From a virus: DNA of 64,000 nucleotides. A program made the position numbers and the translations under genes. The notes beneath the pieces are model-generated. The model did not search any database and was not told where the DNA came from. It saw only the letters and a list, made by a program, of their open reading frames with translations. Location of the stretch: positions 1-64,000 of IMG/VR virus record IMGVR_UViG_3300034523_000174; one strand, 5' to 3'. Positions 7,709-15,362 of the stretch are shown in pieces (positions within the stretch are counted from its first letter, which is position 1; each line of letters starts with the position of its first letter).

Positions 7709-8270
7709 TTTTGAGTATGCCGCGAGCCAGGCCGGGATAACGGATCTGGAGCGCGACGGCGAGGATTACGCCAACGCCAACACACAAATGGCGTATGCCG
7801 TATGGCTGAGCGTGGCATTCCCCCTTGGTGAGAATGGTTCGGCCCCGTTGGCGTGGGTAAACCGTCGCGGTGGCAAGGCGGTTGGGCTTGTTCTGGCGCG
7901 ACCTACAGGGCCGGAGTCGCCTCAGTGGGCCAAGCGTGTCGCCCAAGGCTGGCAATCATCTATGCCGATGTACGCCAACGTGCCAGGGGTGAGCCATGAG
8001 GTGATGTCTGTCGTGCTTGAGCACCAGCGCCAGCGCCAGGAAGAGGGCTATTCGATACAGAGCGACCTGGAGCAATACCAAGGGGGCGAGCTGGCGCGTG
8101 CGGCGGCGTGCTACGCGATGCAGGCGGGCGGCGTGTACCCAATGCGCTACGTCAGCTTCTGGCCCTTCAAGTCGAAAATCAAATCCTGCCCACCGGCTGA
8201 ATCGCTGGCCAAGGCTGGCGCGCTGATCTTTGCCGAGCTTGAGCGTGCAAAGGCGCAAAGCCACCAATAA
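7683..8270 (+). CDS. Phage hypothetical protein with a conserved W-P-F-K...LAKAGALI-type ending
   Basis: The ATG at 7683 fits best; longer in-frame versions would bury the previous gene. The 195-residue protein ends with an arrangement common in phage and prophage genomes: ELARAAACYAMQAGG, then FWPFKSKIK, then ESLAKAGALIFAELERAK. That family is known only as a conserved phage protein of unknown function. It is followed by a strong terminator, so it ends an operon. Confidence 0.7.
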   Translation: MSIFLNRADFEYAASQAGITDLERDGEDYANANTQMAYAVWLSVAFPLGENGSAPLAWVNRRGGKAVGLVLARPTGPESPQWAKRVAQGWQSSMPMYANVPGVSHEVMSVVLEHQRQRQEEGYSIQSDLEQYQGGELARAAACYAMQAGGVYPMRYVSFWPFKSKIKSCPPAESLAKAGALIFAELERAKAQSHQ

Positions 8271-8297
8271 GCGCCAGAAAATCAAGCAGTAAGGTGT

Positions 8298-8322
8298 AAG
8301 GGCCGGTAATTCGGCCCTTTTT
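8298..8322 (+). terminator. Terminator before terL
   Basis: AAGGGCCG and CGGCCC form a perfect stem followed by TTTTT, between the preceding small gene and terL. Confidence 0.85.
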
Positions 8323-8338
8323 GCGTTTAAGGGATTGC

Positions 8339-9907
8339 ATGGCCAGGGCAGCGAAGAAAGAAAAACAGTTGGTGCTCGATGCCGATCCGCGCTGGCCCGC
8401 GTTCGTCCAGAGATATGCGTTTGAACAATACAAATTTGCCGTTGAAGTCTGCGGCATGGGTATTGTGGGCAAGCCCGTAACGCACCAGCAAAAGGAGCTG
8501 TTTGACGAGGCTTCGCCCTATGGCTGCCGGGTATCGGTAGCGTCTGGTCACGGTACTGGCAAGACTAGGAGTTTTGGCGTCATAGCGCTTTGGCACCTAC
8601 TCTGCTATCGCAACTCCAACACCTACATTACGGCGCCGAAACTCAAGACGGTGCGGGAGGGTGTGTGGAAGGAAATCACCACACTTAAGGCGCAGATCGA
8701 GAAAGGCCCGCACGCCTGGATTGCGCAGTACATCACCATTCAGGCCGAAAAGGTCTATATCAACACCAAGTCGGCTATCTGGTACGTCACCACCCGTACA
8801 GCGCCACGCGGCTCGCCTGAGAACCTGGCCGGTACCCACGGCGACTATCTGCTATGGATGGCGGACGAAGCGTCAGGCATCCCGGACGAAAACTTTGGCG
8901 TGATCGGTGGCGCCCTCACGGATCCGCGTAACCGTTTCATCATGGCCTCACAGCCTACGCGTAGCAGCGGGTTCTTTCGTGACTCACACCACAGTAAGAG
9001 CAAGCGCCAGGGTGGGGCGTGGACAAGCCTCACGTTCAGCTCCGAAGAAAGCACGCTCGTGGGTATCGAGTTCATCAAGGAAAAGCTCATTCAGTACGGT
9101 GGGCGCGATGAAATGGAATACCAGATCAAGGTCCGGGGCATGTTCCCGACCAATTCCAGCAAGTACCTACTAAGCCAGGCAGCCCTTGAGCGCGTCATTG
9201 AAGGCCCGAACGTCATTCTGCCGGGCGAGGCATACGGCCACCTGATCGTTGTCGACGTGGCGGCGGGCGTAGGGCGAGACAAGACCGTGGCCACGCATAT
9301 GAAGGTGATCGGCAACGGGGACCGGATGAGCGCAGACCGGCGCCGGATTGAGGTGGTCGCGGTACCGGTCTACACCAACACCGAGGATTGGACGCCGGTG
9401 GCGGTGAAGGTGCTGGACTACGCCGCGCAATTCTCAAACGTAACCATCATCGTCGACACCAACGGCATGGGTAATCAGTTCCTCAAGCGGCTGATAGAGC
9501 TGTCTGGCGGCGGTATCCATGCCAAGGGTGTGCGTTGGGGTGAATTGCCGTTCAGCAACGAATACCGCAAGCGATTCGTCAACCAGCGGGCGCAGAGCAC
9601 CGTGCACGCGGTAGAGGCGATCAAGGACTGTGTAGTACGCCTGTCGAGCCAGTACAAAAAGGATCTGATCGACCAGGGCAGCCGTATTCCTTACTTCCTG
9701 GATGAGCTTGGGCGGTACCACATCGCCCGCAAGCAGGATATGGCCGCCGAGGGTTTACCATCCCCCGACCTTTTGGACACCATCGCCATGGCCTTCCTTG
9801 AGTCTGCGGACTATGTGCCGGCGCAAGGAGAGGCAGTCAGTATCGGCACTGACCGTCGACAGGCCGCACTTGAGGCTGCTCGCGCGGCGCTGGCCGGCAT
9901 CACTTAA
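8339..9907 (+). CDS. terL: Terminase large subunit (ATPase-nuclease)
   Basis: This motor translocates DNA into the prohead and cuts it. The Walker A motif GHGTGKT is at residues 70-76. A Walker B-like LLWMADEAS is near 170-178. The C-terminal RNase H-like nuclease half starts with IVVDVAAGVGRDK (about 303) and includes a second acidic site, IIVDTNGMGNQ. The ATG with AAGGGA upstream is a better start than a TTG at 8321. The length of 522 is normal for the family. It works with TerS and with the portal encoded 5.5 kb downstream. Confidence 0.93.
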   Translation: MARAAKKEKQLVLDADPRWPAFVQRYAFEQYKFAVEVCGMGIVGKPVTHQQKELFDEASPYGCRVSVASGHGTGKTRSFGVIALWHLLCYRNSNTYITAPKLKTVREGVWKEITTLKAQIEKGPHAWIAQYITIQAEKVYINTKSAIWYVTTRTAPRGSPENLAGTHGDYLLWMADEASGIPDENFGVIGGALTDPRNRFIMASQPTRSSGFFRDSHHSKSKRQGGAWTSLTFSSEESTLVGIEFIKEKLIQYGGRDEMEYQIKVRGMFPTNSSKYLLSQAALERVIEGPNVILPGEAYGHLIVVDVAAGVGRDKTVATHMKVIGNGDRMSADRRRIEVVAVPVYTNTEDWTPVAVKVLDYAAQFSNVTIIVDTNGMGNQFLKRLIELSGGGIHAKGVRWGELPFSNEYRKRFVNQRAQSTVHAVEAIKDCVVRLSSQYKKDLIDQGSRIPYFLDELGRYHIARKQDMAAEGLPSPDLLDTIAMAFLESADYVPAQGEAVSIGTDRRQAALEAARAALAGIT

Positions 9908-9916
9908 AACAACGTT

Positions 9917-9944
9917 TTGATAATGTCTATTCCGCTGATATGCT
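9917..9944 (+). promoter_or_regulatory. Sigma-70-type promoter after terL
   Basis: TTGATA, 16-bp spacer, TATGCT, 33 bp before the next gene. The -35 overlaps a small palindrome AAAAC-AAC-GTTTT that could be an operator. Confidence 0.55.
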
Positions 9945-9976
9945 GGCGCCTGCCCCACATATACGGAATAAAACTT

Positions 9977-10261
9977 ATGAGCATTGACGTAAATATCAAC
10001 GAGAAAAAAGCAGCATCCGTGATATCTCGCGGAATCCTTGGCGCCGTGAAGTGGATAGCTGCTTGGTATGCATTGGCCATGGTCGCGATTGCGGGCGCGC
10101 TCTATTCCATGGGCGGCGATTCAACCGATGGGGCTACCCGCTCCAATATGAAACTGCACACGGATGCTATGACCGGCTGCCAGTACCTGAGCGTGGCCGG
10201 CGGTGGGATCACGCCACGCCTGAGCGCCAGCGGCGCCCACATCTGTGATCGTCCGCAATGA
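9977..10261 (+). CDS. Single-pass membrane protein, DUF6440-like
   Basis: The 94 residues carry one membrane segment (about 23-45: WIAAWYALAMVAIAGALY). A short domain follows, KLHTDAMTGCQYL...TPRLSASGAHIC, that resembles the DUF6440 family of small phage proteins (TGCxYL, TPR, D/SG). I chose the ATG at 9977 because the longer form adds unrelated residues and would start inside the promoter. Its function is unknown. Confidence 0.65.
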   Translation: MSIDVNINEKKAASVISRGILGAVKWIAAWYALAMVAIAGALYSMGGDSTDGATRSNMKLHTDAMTGCQYLSVAGGGITPRLSASGAHICDRPQ

Positions 10262-10521
10262 AAGCCATGATCTGCCGTAAATCAATGAATTCATGCCAGA
10301 CGCCGGGTATGTGCTCGCCCCATGGTGGGTGTCCGGATCCTATCGCCGCTCCTGTCGCTGGCGAGCTTTCTTTCGTGCTGGAGGGCATCGGTTTCGACGG
10401 GATGCCTCTGGCGCGTGTAGCCCAGTACATGACGACGCTCGCTGAGCTGGTAGGTGATACGGCGGTGTTTGTCCGCATGACCAATAACGCAATCGTGTTC
10501 GTCGATGGTGGCGCGCAATGA
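10258..10521 (+). CDS. Small Cys-containing hypothetical protein
   Basis: The N-terminal 25 of 87 residues have the motif CQTPGMCSPHGGC, a compact Cys/His knuckle. The rest is a small alpha/beta domain (LARVAQYMTTLAELVG). It overlaps both neighbours by four bases (ATGA), so it is part of a coupled four-gene string. I recognise no family. Confidence 0.65.
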   Translation: MKAMICRKSMNSCQTPGMCSPHGGCPDPIAAPVAGELSFVLEGIGFDGMPLARVAQYMTTLAELVGDTAVFVRMTNNAIVFVDGGAQ

Positions 10522-10703
10522 GTGAGGAAGCACTGGCTTACCTGATCATCGGCTACTTGGCCGGCTGTAGCGTCACCCTGATGTCCATGGACATGCCGCG
10601 CCATGAAACCTACCTGTTTCGCCGGATCGCCGTGTGGCCGCTGTACTGGGCCTATCTGCTGGTGAAGATGGGTTTCATGCTGGCGAATGAGGTGCGACGA
10701 TGA
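10518..10703 (+). CDS. Small membrane protein
   Basis: The 61 residues have two hydrophobic stretches (ALAYLIIGYLAGCSVTLM and WPLYWAYLLVKMGFML) around a short basic loop, so it probably sits in the inner membrane as a hairpin. It overlaps both neighbours by four bases. It could be a superinfection-exclusion or takeover protein; that is a guess from size and location. Confidence 0.55.
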   Translation: MSEEALAYLIIGYLAGCSVTLMSMDMPRHETYLFRRIAVWPLYWAYLLVKMGFMLANEVRR

Positions 10704-11089
10704 ACCTGCGCCCGATCAATGCTACAGCCGCCCGCGTGGTGTCAACTGGCACTCACTACACGCCGAACAAGCGCCACGGCTCACAGGTTTTCGACGTGCG
10801 CCCACCGATCCGCCAAGAGACGCGCCGGGATAGAAGTGTGCCGGGCTATAGAAACCTCTCAGGCGTTCGCCGTGGTCGCCTGGTCGCTGTGGGCTTGGCT
10901 GAGAGCGCGGGCATCAAGTGGGTAATGCGGTGCGATTGCGGCTCCTACGTCATTCGAACCAATAAGGCCGTCTGCAATGAGGCGAACGGCGCCGACGCCT
11001 GCGAAGAGTGCCGACACCTCCTGTACCTCAAGCGCAATGAGCTTCACCGCCGCACCGGCAAAGATGCCGACCTGAAAACCTTTATCTGA
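10700..11089 (+). CDS. Zinc-binding hypothetical protein
   Basis: The first 55 of 129 residues are basic and Arg-rich. The C-terminal part has RCDCGSYVIRTN...CNEANGADACEECRH, with CxC and CxxC knuckles of a treble-clef or ribbon type zinc site. The layout (GxxxGRLxxVG, then C-D-C-G) resembles small phage proteins that bind nucleic acid. Its role is unknown. Confidence 0.6.
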   Translation: MNLRPINATAARVVSTGTHYTPNKRHGSQVFDVRPPIRQETRRDRSVPGYRNLSGVRRGRLVAVGLAESAGIKWVMRCDCGSYVIRTNKAVCNEANGADACEECRHLLYLKRNELHRRTGKDADLKTFI

Positions 11090-11115
11090 ATATCTGGAAC
11101 CAAGGAGCAGACGCT

Positions 11116-11370
11116 GTGAAGACTCGATTTACTTGGAAGTTGGTAGCAAAGGCAGTGGCAACAGGGCCGATTGATTCCGATTTGCGCGCCAATGCGTGGG
11201 AGGGGTCCAAGCTTCTGTTCAACTCATTGCTGGCGCTTATTTTGCGTACCGTGATGCTGATTGCGTTCCCAGTGTCCGTACCGGCGCTGGTGTATGGGCT
11301 CCGTCGTTATGAGCGCCAGCGGGCCGCGACCATTGAAGCCCGGCGCGCTGCAAGGGAGGCCGACGTATGA
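11116..11370 (+). CDS. Small membrane protein (GTG start)
   Basis: The 84 residues have a soluble N-terminus, one membrane segment (about 38-62: LALILRTVMLIAFPVSVPALVYG) and a very basic tail (RRYERQRAATIEARRAARE). The GTG start has AAGGAG nine bases upstream. It overlaps the next gene by four bases. It is not recognisable as a holin family. Confidence 0.55.
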   Translation: MKTRFTWKLVAKAVATGPIDSDLRANAWEGSKLLFNSLLALILRTVMLIAFPVSVPALVYGLRRYERQRAATIEARRAAREADV

Positions 11371-11870
11371 AGCGTGACAAGTCAATCCAGGCAGTGATCC
11401 GCCGCGCCCGTGCACAGGGCCGCGCCGAGGCCGTGACGATCATCGCCCGCCTTTGCCCGGATGACGACATAGATGGGCTGGTGCGCTGCTCCCCCAACGG
11501 TGAGTCAGGCGACTACAGCAGCTATTGGGACGTGGACGCGCTGCGCAAGCTCCTGTGTGCCGATACTGAGGTGTGCGACAAGATCGACCGCCTGCAAGGG
11601 GCGCATGAGTTTACGCATTACCTCAAGTACGACCTCAAGAGAGCCTGTGAAGCACTGACGGAGGCGCAGACCGATGCGGCCAGGTTCAAATGTGTCACTG
11701 AGGACATGCTGTCAGACCTGGCGCGGCGCTACAGCAGCGACGTGTCTGATGATCTGGCGGACGTGCTAAAGGCGCTCGATTCGGCCATTGCGCTTAAGAG
11801 CCAGCGCGCAACCCCAGTCTTCTACCCAACGCCCGCGAATCTGGAGTACTGGAAAGCGATCAGCGAGTAG
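11367..11870 (+). CDS. Hypothetical protein
   Basis: The 167 residues are mostly helical, with a basic start (MKRDKSIQAVIRRARAQGR) and three cysteines in the first half. The C-terminal half is a likely coiled coil (LKRACEALTEAQTDAARF...LADVLKALDSAIALK). It ends the small-gene string that began after terL. I recognise no family. Confidence 0.6.
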   Translation: MKRDKSIQAVIRRARAQGRAEAVTIIARLCPDDDIDGLVRCSPNGESGDYSSYWDVDALRKLLCADTEVCDKIDRLQGAHEFTHYLKYDLKRACEALTEAQTDAARFKCVTEDMLSDLARRYSSDVSDDLADVLKALDSAIALKSQRATPVFYPTPANLEYWKAISE

Positions 11871-12031
11871 CGTGGCGCTTGTTCAGGTCGCTGTCAGTGT
11901 CGATCACGCACTATGCCAAGTAGTTGAAGGTGATGCGCCTACCCGCTACGGTGGGACTGCTACCGCGACATGATGTTATTAAGTCTGATCAACAGATTCA
12001 CTGTAATGGCGTTTTAGAATCATAAAGGTCG

Positions 12032-12059
12032 TTTTTCGCCCGAAAAAATGTATAGGGAT
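12032..12059 (+). promoter_or_regulatory. Palindrome plus ATGTATAGGGAT element upstream of the LytTR gene
   Basis: A perfect palindrome TTTTTCG-CC-CGAAAAA (12032-12047) directly abuts ATGTATAGGGAT (12048-12059), 55 bp before the start codon. This is the same layout as before the repressor gene at 3500. Confidence 0.6.
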
Positions 12060-12114
12060 GCTTTTTTGGAGCCCCCGAAGTCAAAACCAGTAAAACAGAG
12101 AAGGATCTATCCTG

Positions 12115-12504
12115 ATGATTTTGAAAGCGTTCAGGGATGCACGATTTCAGTACGTCAAAGCCCGCGACTTCGCAGCGTTCAAGGCAGATAGCAAGTACGT
12201 TATAGGCATTACGCCAGACGGCCGGGAATGGCTGCTGGATGAGGGAACGACACTCAAGTCTATCGAGGCGGTGTTGCTGGATCTGGTGCGCCTCAATCGT
12301 GGCGTGCTGGTGAAGCGTAGCCGGGTCACCGAACTGATTCGCACCAAGACCGGGAATAACGTCGCTATCACGGTGATGACGACGGTGGGCGAGTTCAAGT
12401 TGGCGCGCCGTAACTGCGTGCAATCGATAGTCGAGATTATTGAGCACAATTTAAGGCGCGCCAGCGCCCGCACTTACCCCATGGAATCGCCAGATGAGCT
12501 TTGA
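12115..12504 (+). CDS. Stand-alone LytTR-type DNA-binding regulator
   Basis: This 129-residue protein looks like an isolated LytTR domain. KYVIGITPDGREWLLDEG matches strands 1-2. LVRLNRGVLVKRSRVTEL matches the hallmark HRSxxVN region, with Asn in place of His. FKLARRNCVQSIVEII matches the final SRR-helix. Such free LytTR proteins are common in Pseudomonas prophages. It may be an activator of phage operons. It sits behind the same 12-bp element as the HTH regulator, so the two may respond to one signal. It overlaps the next gene by 11 bases. Confidence 0.75.
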   Translation: MILKAFRDARFQYVKARDFAAFKADSKYVIGITPDGREWLLDEGTTLKSIEAVLLDLVRLNRGVLVKRSRVTELIRTKTGNNVAITVMTTVGEFKLARRNCVQSIVEIIEHNLRRASARTYPMESPDEL

Positions 12505-12964
12505 AGACAAAACCCCGGATCTTTCGGGGCTGATATCGCCAATACCCACAGAAACGCCTGAGCAGGCCCGTGACGCCCTCATAGAGAAGGTAATGGCCAG
12601 CCAGCAGGCACTCGCCGCGCAATTCAGCAAGATCGATCACCCGTATGCGAGTGATGATGCGAAAGACGATTACGAGCTGGCCGCCGAAGAGTTCCAGGCG
12701 TTGATTAAGTGCGTGGTGCACATGCCTCAGTCAGTTGAGGGAATTCGCTTTCTTGAGGGCTGGCACGCCAACCGTATGGGGCAAATCGATACGCTGTTGA
12801 AGCATGCCAAGCCTGGCAATCTGATCGAGATTGGCGAAGGTAACGGCTCGGCGCCAATGAGCGATGACTTTGCCCAAGGGATGCGCGCTGCCCTGATGGT
12901 AGTCCGGGCGATGTTCGCGAAATTCCCGCTTGAGCTGAGCGTGAGTGAAGAGCCCGAGGAATAG
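12494..12964 (+). CDS. Acidic hypothetical protein
   Basis: The 156 residues are acidic and mostly helical (QARDALIEKVMASQQALAAQ, later ALMVVRAMFAKFPLELSV). It starts within the end of the LytTR gene, so it is probably coupled and co-regulated with it. A terminator follows 18 bases after its stop. I recognise no family. Confidence 0.65.
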   Translation: MSFEDKTPDLSGLISPIPTETPEQARDALIEKVMASQQALAAQFSKIDHPYASDDAKDDYELAAEEFQALIKCVVHMPQSVEGIRFLEGWHANRMGQIDTLLKHAKPGNLIEIGEGNGSAPMSDDFAQGMRAALMVVRAMFAKFPLELSVSEEPEE

Positions 12965-12981
12965 CCGCCGCAGTGATACGC

Positions 12982-13011
12982 AAGCCCGCCCACAAGGCGG
13001 GTTTTGCTTTT
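12982..13011 (+). terminator. Terminator after the LytTR operon
   Basis: AAGCCCGCC-CACAA-GGCGGGTTTTGCTTTT. Confidence 0.8.
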
Positions 13012-13066
13012 CTGTTATGCTGAATAAATCTTATAAATGTCAGTCTCTTAACTCAGGGTGGGGCGA

Positions 13067-13291
13067 ATGGAAGTAGCAAGATTGGTTGAGCTGTTGGGTA
13101 ACAAGAAGGCGGTTGCTGAGGCGCTGGGCCTGGCTTACCAAACCGTTTATTGCTGGGGTAAGGACGTACCGCCGAAACAACTCGCGGCTGTTATCGTGGC
13201 GCTTGAGACGAAGAGCGTAGAGGCTATGGAGCACTCCAAATTGCTGGCGCGTGAAGCCAAGGCGCTGCGCATCAAGCTCACCACTGAATAA
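13067..13291 (+). CDS. Cro/YdaS-type small HTH protein
   Basis: The HTH of this 74-residue protein starts at residue 1: VARLVELLGNKKAVAEALGL, then AYQTVYCWGKDVPPKQLAAV. This matches the Cro/YdaS group, whose recognition helix carries the V-x-x-W sequence. The C-terminus is a basic helix. I took the ATG at 13067 over a GTG nine bases earlier. It is flanked by terminators and hairpins and may control the late operon that begins just downstream. Confidence 0.75.
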   Translation: MEVARLVELLGNKKAVAEALGLAYQTVYCWGKDVPPKQLAAVIVALETKSVEAMEHSKLLAREAKALRIKLTTE

Positions 13292-13386
13292 CCGCTGTCC
13301 AAGCCTTCGCCAGCATGCAAACCCGGAATCTCTCCCCATTCCCCCGCGTGTGAAACTGCCACCCTGGTTATCTATGGGGTGCGGAC

Positions 13387-13683
13387 ATGATCGAAGAGTC
13401 ACGGTTTTATCGAGAGCTACGGCGGTTCGCCACCACTGAGCCGAGCTATTCCCCCAATTGCCAAGTCATTCGTACCGTCCCTACCGACCGTTTCAATCTG
13501 TCGGCGGTGGCGCGGCGGGCGTTTGGGGACGCCACGGAAACACGGGTGATATTGGCCGCTGCGGGTCTGTCCAACGTAGACGCCCCCCTCAAGGAGCAAG
13601 ACCTTGTGCTGCCTACCGTTGCGTACCTGCGCTACCTGAAAGAGAAGTGCGGGATTACCACAGCGGTTAGGACGGTTCGGTAA
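13387..13683 (+). CDS. LysM/gp53-like small tail or baseplate protein
   Basis: The core of this 98-residue protein, VIRTVPTDRFNLSAVARRAFGDATETRVILAAAG (residues ~28-61), then LKEQDLVLP, follows the pattern of small phage LysM/gp53-type proteins: a domain with an R-x-x-D-x-x-x-A-x-x-x-x-G core and a closing V/I-P. These sit in baseplates or tail ends. It opens the late gene cluster and shares one base with the next gene. Function is inferred from this pattern only. Confidence 0.5.
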   Translation: MIEESRFYRELRRFATTEPSYSPNCQVIRTVPTDRFNLSAVARRAFGDATETRVILAAAGLSNVDAPLKEQDLVLPTVAYLRYLKEKCGITTAVRTVR

Positions 13684-14756
13684 TGGCTGGCCAGGACCAG
13701 GGCGCCAACATCGTCCAGGACGCGCGCAAGTCAGCCAAGCAGGCCCGTGAGGCGTTTGAGTTCGATCTAAAGCGCCGCCTCGGGGATCAAGCTAAGATCC
13801 TTTCCGCCGACGATATGGGTGGTCTGTACGAGCCTAAGCGGGCGCTGTTCACGACGATTGACGGCAAGCCCCGGATGCTCACGTTTGACGACATCCTGGC
13901 ATTCAAGGCCGCCGTCAAAGACATTCAGCGCATGCACGGCCAGCATGGCAAACAGGCGTCCGGCGGGATCCTGGTCAAGAAGGTGATCGACCTGGCCACT
14001 CCCCAAGATCGGGAGCGCGCCAACAAACAAATCCATACGGCATTTCCCGTAGTCGACCGTGGCGGCGGCGTGGTGCAGTTCCAGACCAATGCTGGGCCAA
14101 ACTCCGACGTATCGCGGCACACGGTTATGGTGCAGTTCCTCAGCTATGACACCGCGCTGTCGGGGGGCGATTCGGCCGCCAACGCCGCCAAGCTGCTGGC
14201 GCGCGGTAAGGTCAAATACGATTGCGACTGCAACCGCCACACTTTCTGGTTTCGCTACATCGCCAGCATTGGCAACTTCAACTATGGGCGCGCCGAGGAC
14301 GGTTTCCCGCGCATCCGTAACCCCAAGCTGTACGGGGTGGCCTGCAAGCACGTCGTAAAGGTCATGGGCATGCTGGGTCACGCTGGCACGTTCAGCAACT
14401 TCGCCCGCCGCATGATCGAGCACGGGCGCAAAACGCTGAGCGGAAAGCAAAAGGTCATGACCGTGAAAGAGCAGCAGGCGTTTATCGACAATGCCGCCAA
14501 AGCTCGCAAGCGCGACCGCACCATAAAAACCACTGAAGAGCGGCGCCTGGAGCGCGCAGCGCAGCCCGCACAGCAGCGCAAGGCCGCCGAAGCTGCCAAG
14601 GTCCGGGCCGCGAACGAATCGCTGCGCAAGACACACGCCGCCAAGGTCAATAAGCCCGTGCCACTGGATAAGAAAATCAAGGCCATGATGAAGCTGGGCT
14701 ATTCCGAACAAGCCGCGCGGATCGCCATCACCGCCGCCGACAACGCACAGGGTTAA
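13683..14756 (+). CDS. Virion-type protein with a SWIM-like zinc finger
   Basis: This 357-residue protein has Cys181-x-Cys183 (YDCDCNRHTFWFR) and, 37 residues later, Cys221-x-His223 (ACKHVV). This is the CxC...CxH plan of a SWIM zinc finger with a long insert. A long basic helical tail follows (270-345; RTIKTTEERRLERAAQ) and ends with LGYSEQAARIAITAAD, which looks like a UBA-like helix bundle. Proteins with this finger occur in late clusters of large myoviruses. It could coat or bind DNA in the head. The gene is in the operon with the portal. Confidence 0.6.
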   Translation: MAGQDQGANIVQDARKSAKQAREAFEFDLKRRLGDQAKILSADDMGGLYEPKRALFTTIDGKPRMLTFDDILAFKAAVKDIQRMHGQHGKQASGGILVKKVIDLATPQDRERANKQIHTAFPVVDRGGGVVQFQTNAGPNSDVSRHTVMVQFLSYDTALSGGDSAANAAKLLARGKVKYDCDCNRHTFWFRYIASIGNFNYGRAEDGFPRIRNPKLYGVACKHVVKVMGMLGHAGTFSNFARRMIEHGRKTLSGKQKVMTVKEQQAFIDNAAKARKRDRTIKTTEERRLERAAQPAQQRKAAEAAKVRAANESLRKTHAAKVNKPVPLDKKIKAMMKLGYSEQAARIAITAADNAQG

Positions 14757-14759
14757 GAC

Positions 14760-15269
14760 ATGCTCAATAACGTCGCAATTCAGATCAACCGGGCCAACCG
14801 CCAGCGCACGCTACGCGAGCCCAATGCTATCGACTGCGTGCTGTTCTCCAAACAGGTCGACCGGGAGTCAGATAGCGCCAGCGTCGACGGCTACCCCACG
14901 CTGGGTGGCGCTGGCGTGATGAGCGATGAGGATGAGGTGAACTATTCGTGGGTGTACGCCTGTGACGCCAAGATCCACTTCGCCCAAGGCTTCGCCGCGC
15001 CACTGGGCAACACCGCCGACAATGGCGGGCGCCTGGATTACCCCGAGGGCGTGACTGAGGCGTCTATCGAGCCAATCCTTGAGCCAGGCGCCGAGGGTTA
15101 CGTGCAGCCAGCCAAGCGGATGCTGGTGGCCTTGCTGATGGGTGACGGCCTGATCATCAATTACGAGATTGTCGATGTGACCGGCAACGTGAACATTCCG
15201 CCGTATACCCGCAAGTACCTGGTCAACCCGCGCCCTGATGAGGAAGTAACCGGCGACCTGGAACCGTAA
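14760..15269 (+). CDS. Hypothetical structural protein
   Basis: The 169 residues are acidic (pI clearly low) and beta-rich (VNYSWVYACDAKIHFAQGF, VALLMGDGLIINYEIVDV). It lies four bases after the SWIM protein and just upstream of the portal, so it is probably a virion or head-tail joining component. I recognise no family. Confidence 0.55.
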   Translation: MLNNVAIQINRANRQRTLREPNAIDCVLFSKQVDRESDSASVDGYPTLGGAGVMSDEDEVNYSWVYACDAKIHFAQGFAAPLGNTADNGGRLDYPEGVTEASIEPILEPGAEGYVQPAKRMLVALLMGDGLIINYEIVDVTGNVNIPPYTRKYLVNPRPDEEVTGDLEP

Positions 15270-15290
15270 CGCGCACGTCCTCCATATGGT

Positions 15291-15318
15291 GCAAAGCCCC
15301 TCCCGGAAGGGCTAAAAA
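15291..15318 (+). terminator. Hairpin before the portal gene
   Basis: GCAAAGCCC and GGGCT form the stem, followed by AAAAA rather than T, so it may serve leftward. A further repeat TGTACGC...GCGTACA (about 15323-15357) loops the leader of the portal gene. Confidence 0.4.
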
Positions 15319-15362
15319 CCGCCTGTACGCTGACCGATAAATGGGACTAATGCGTACAGACA

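Noticed and set aside
13767-14711. 314-codon minus-strand open frame
   Set aside because: It is opposite the SWIM-type protein, with repetitive His/Leu/Gly content and no start signals.
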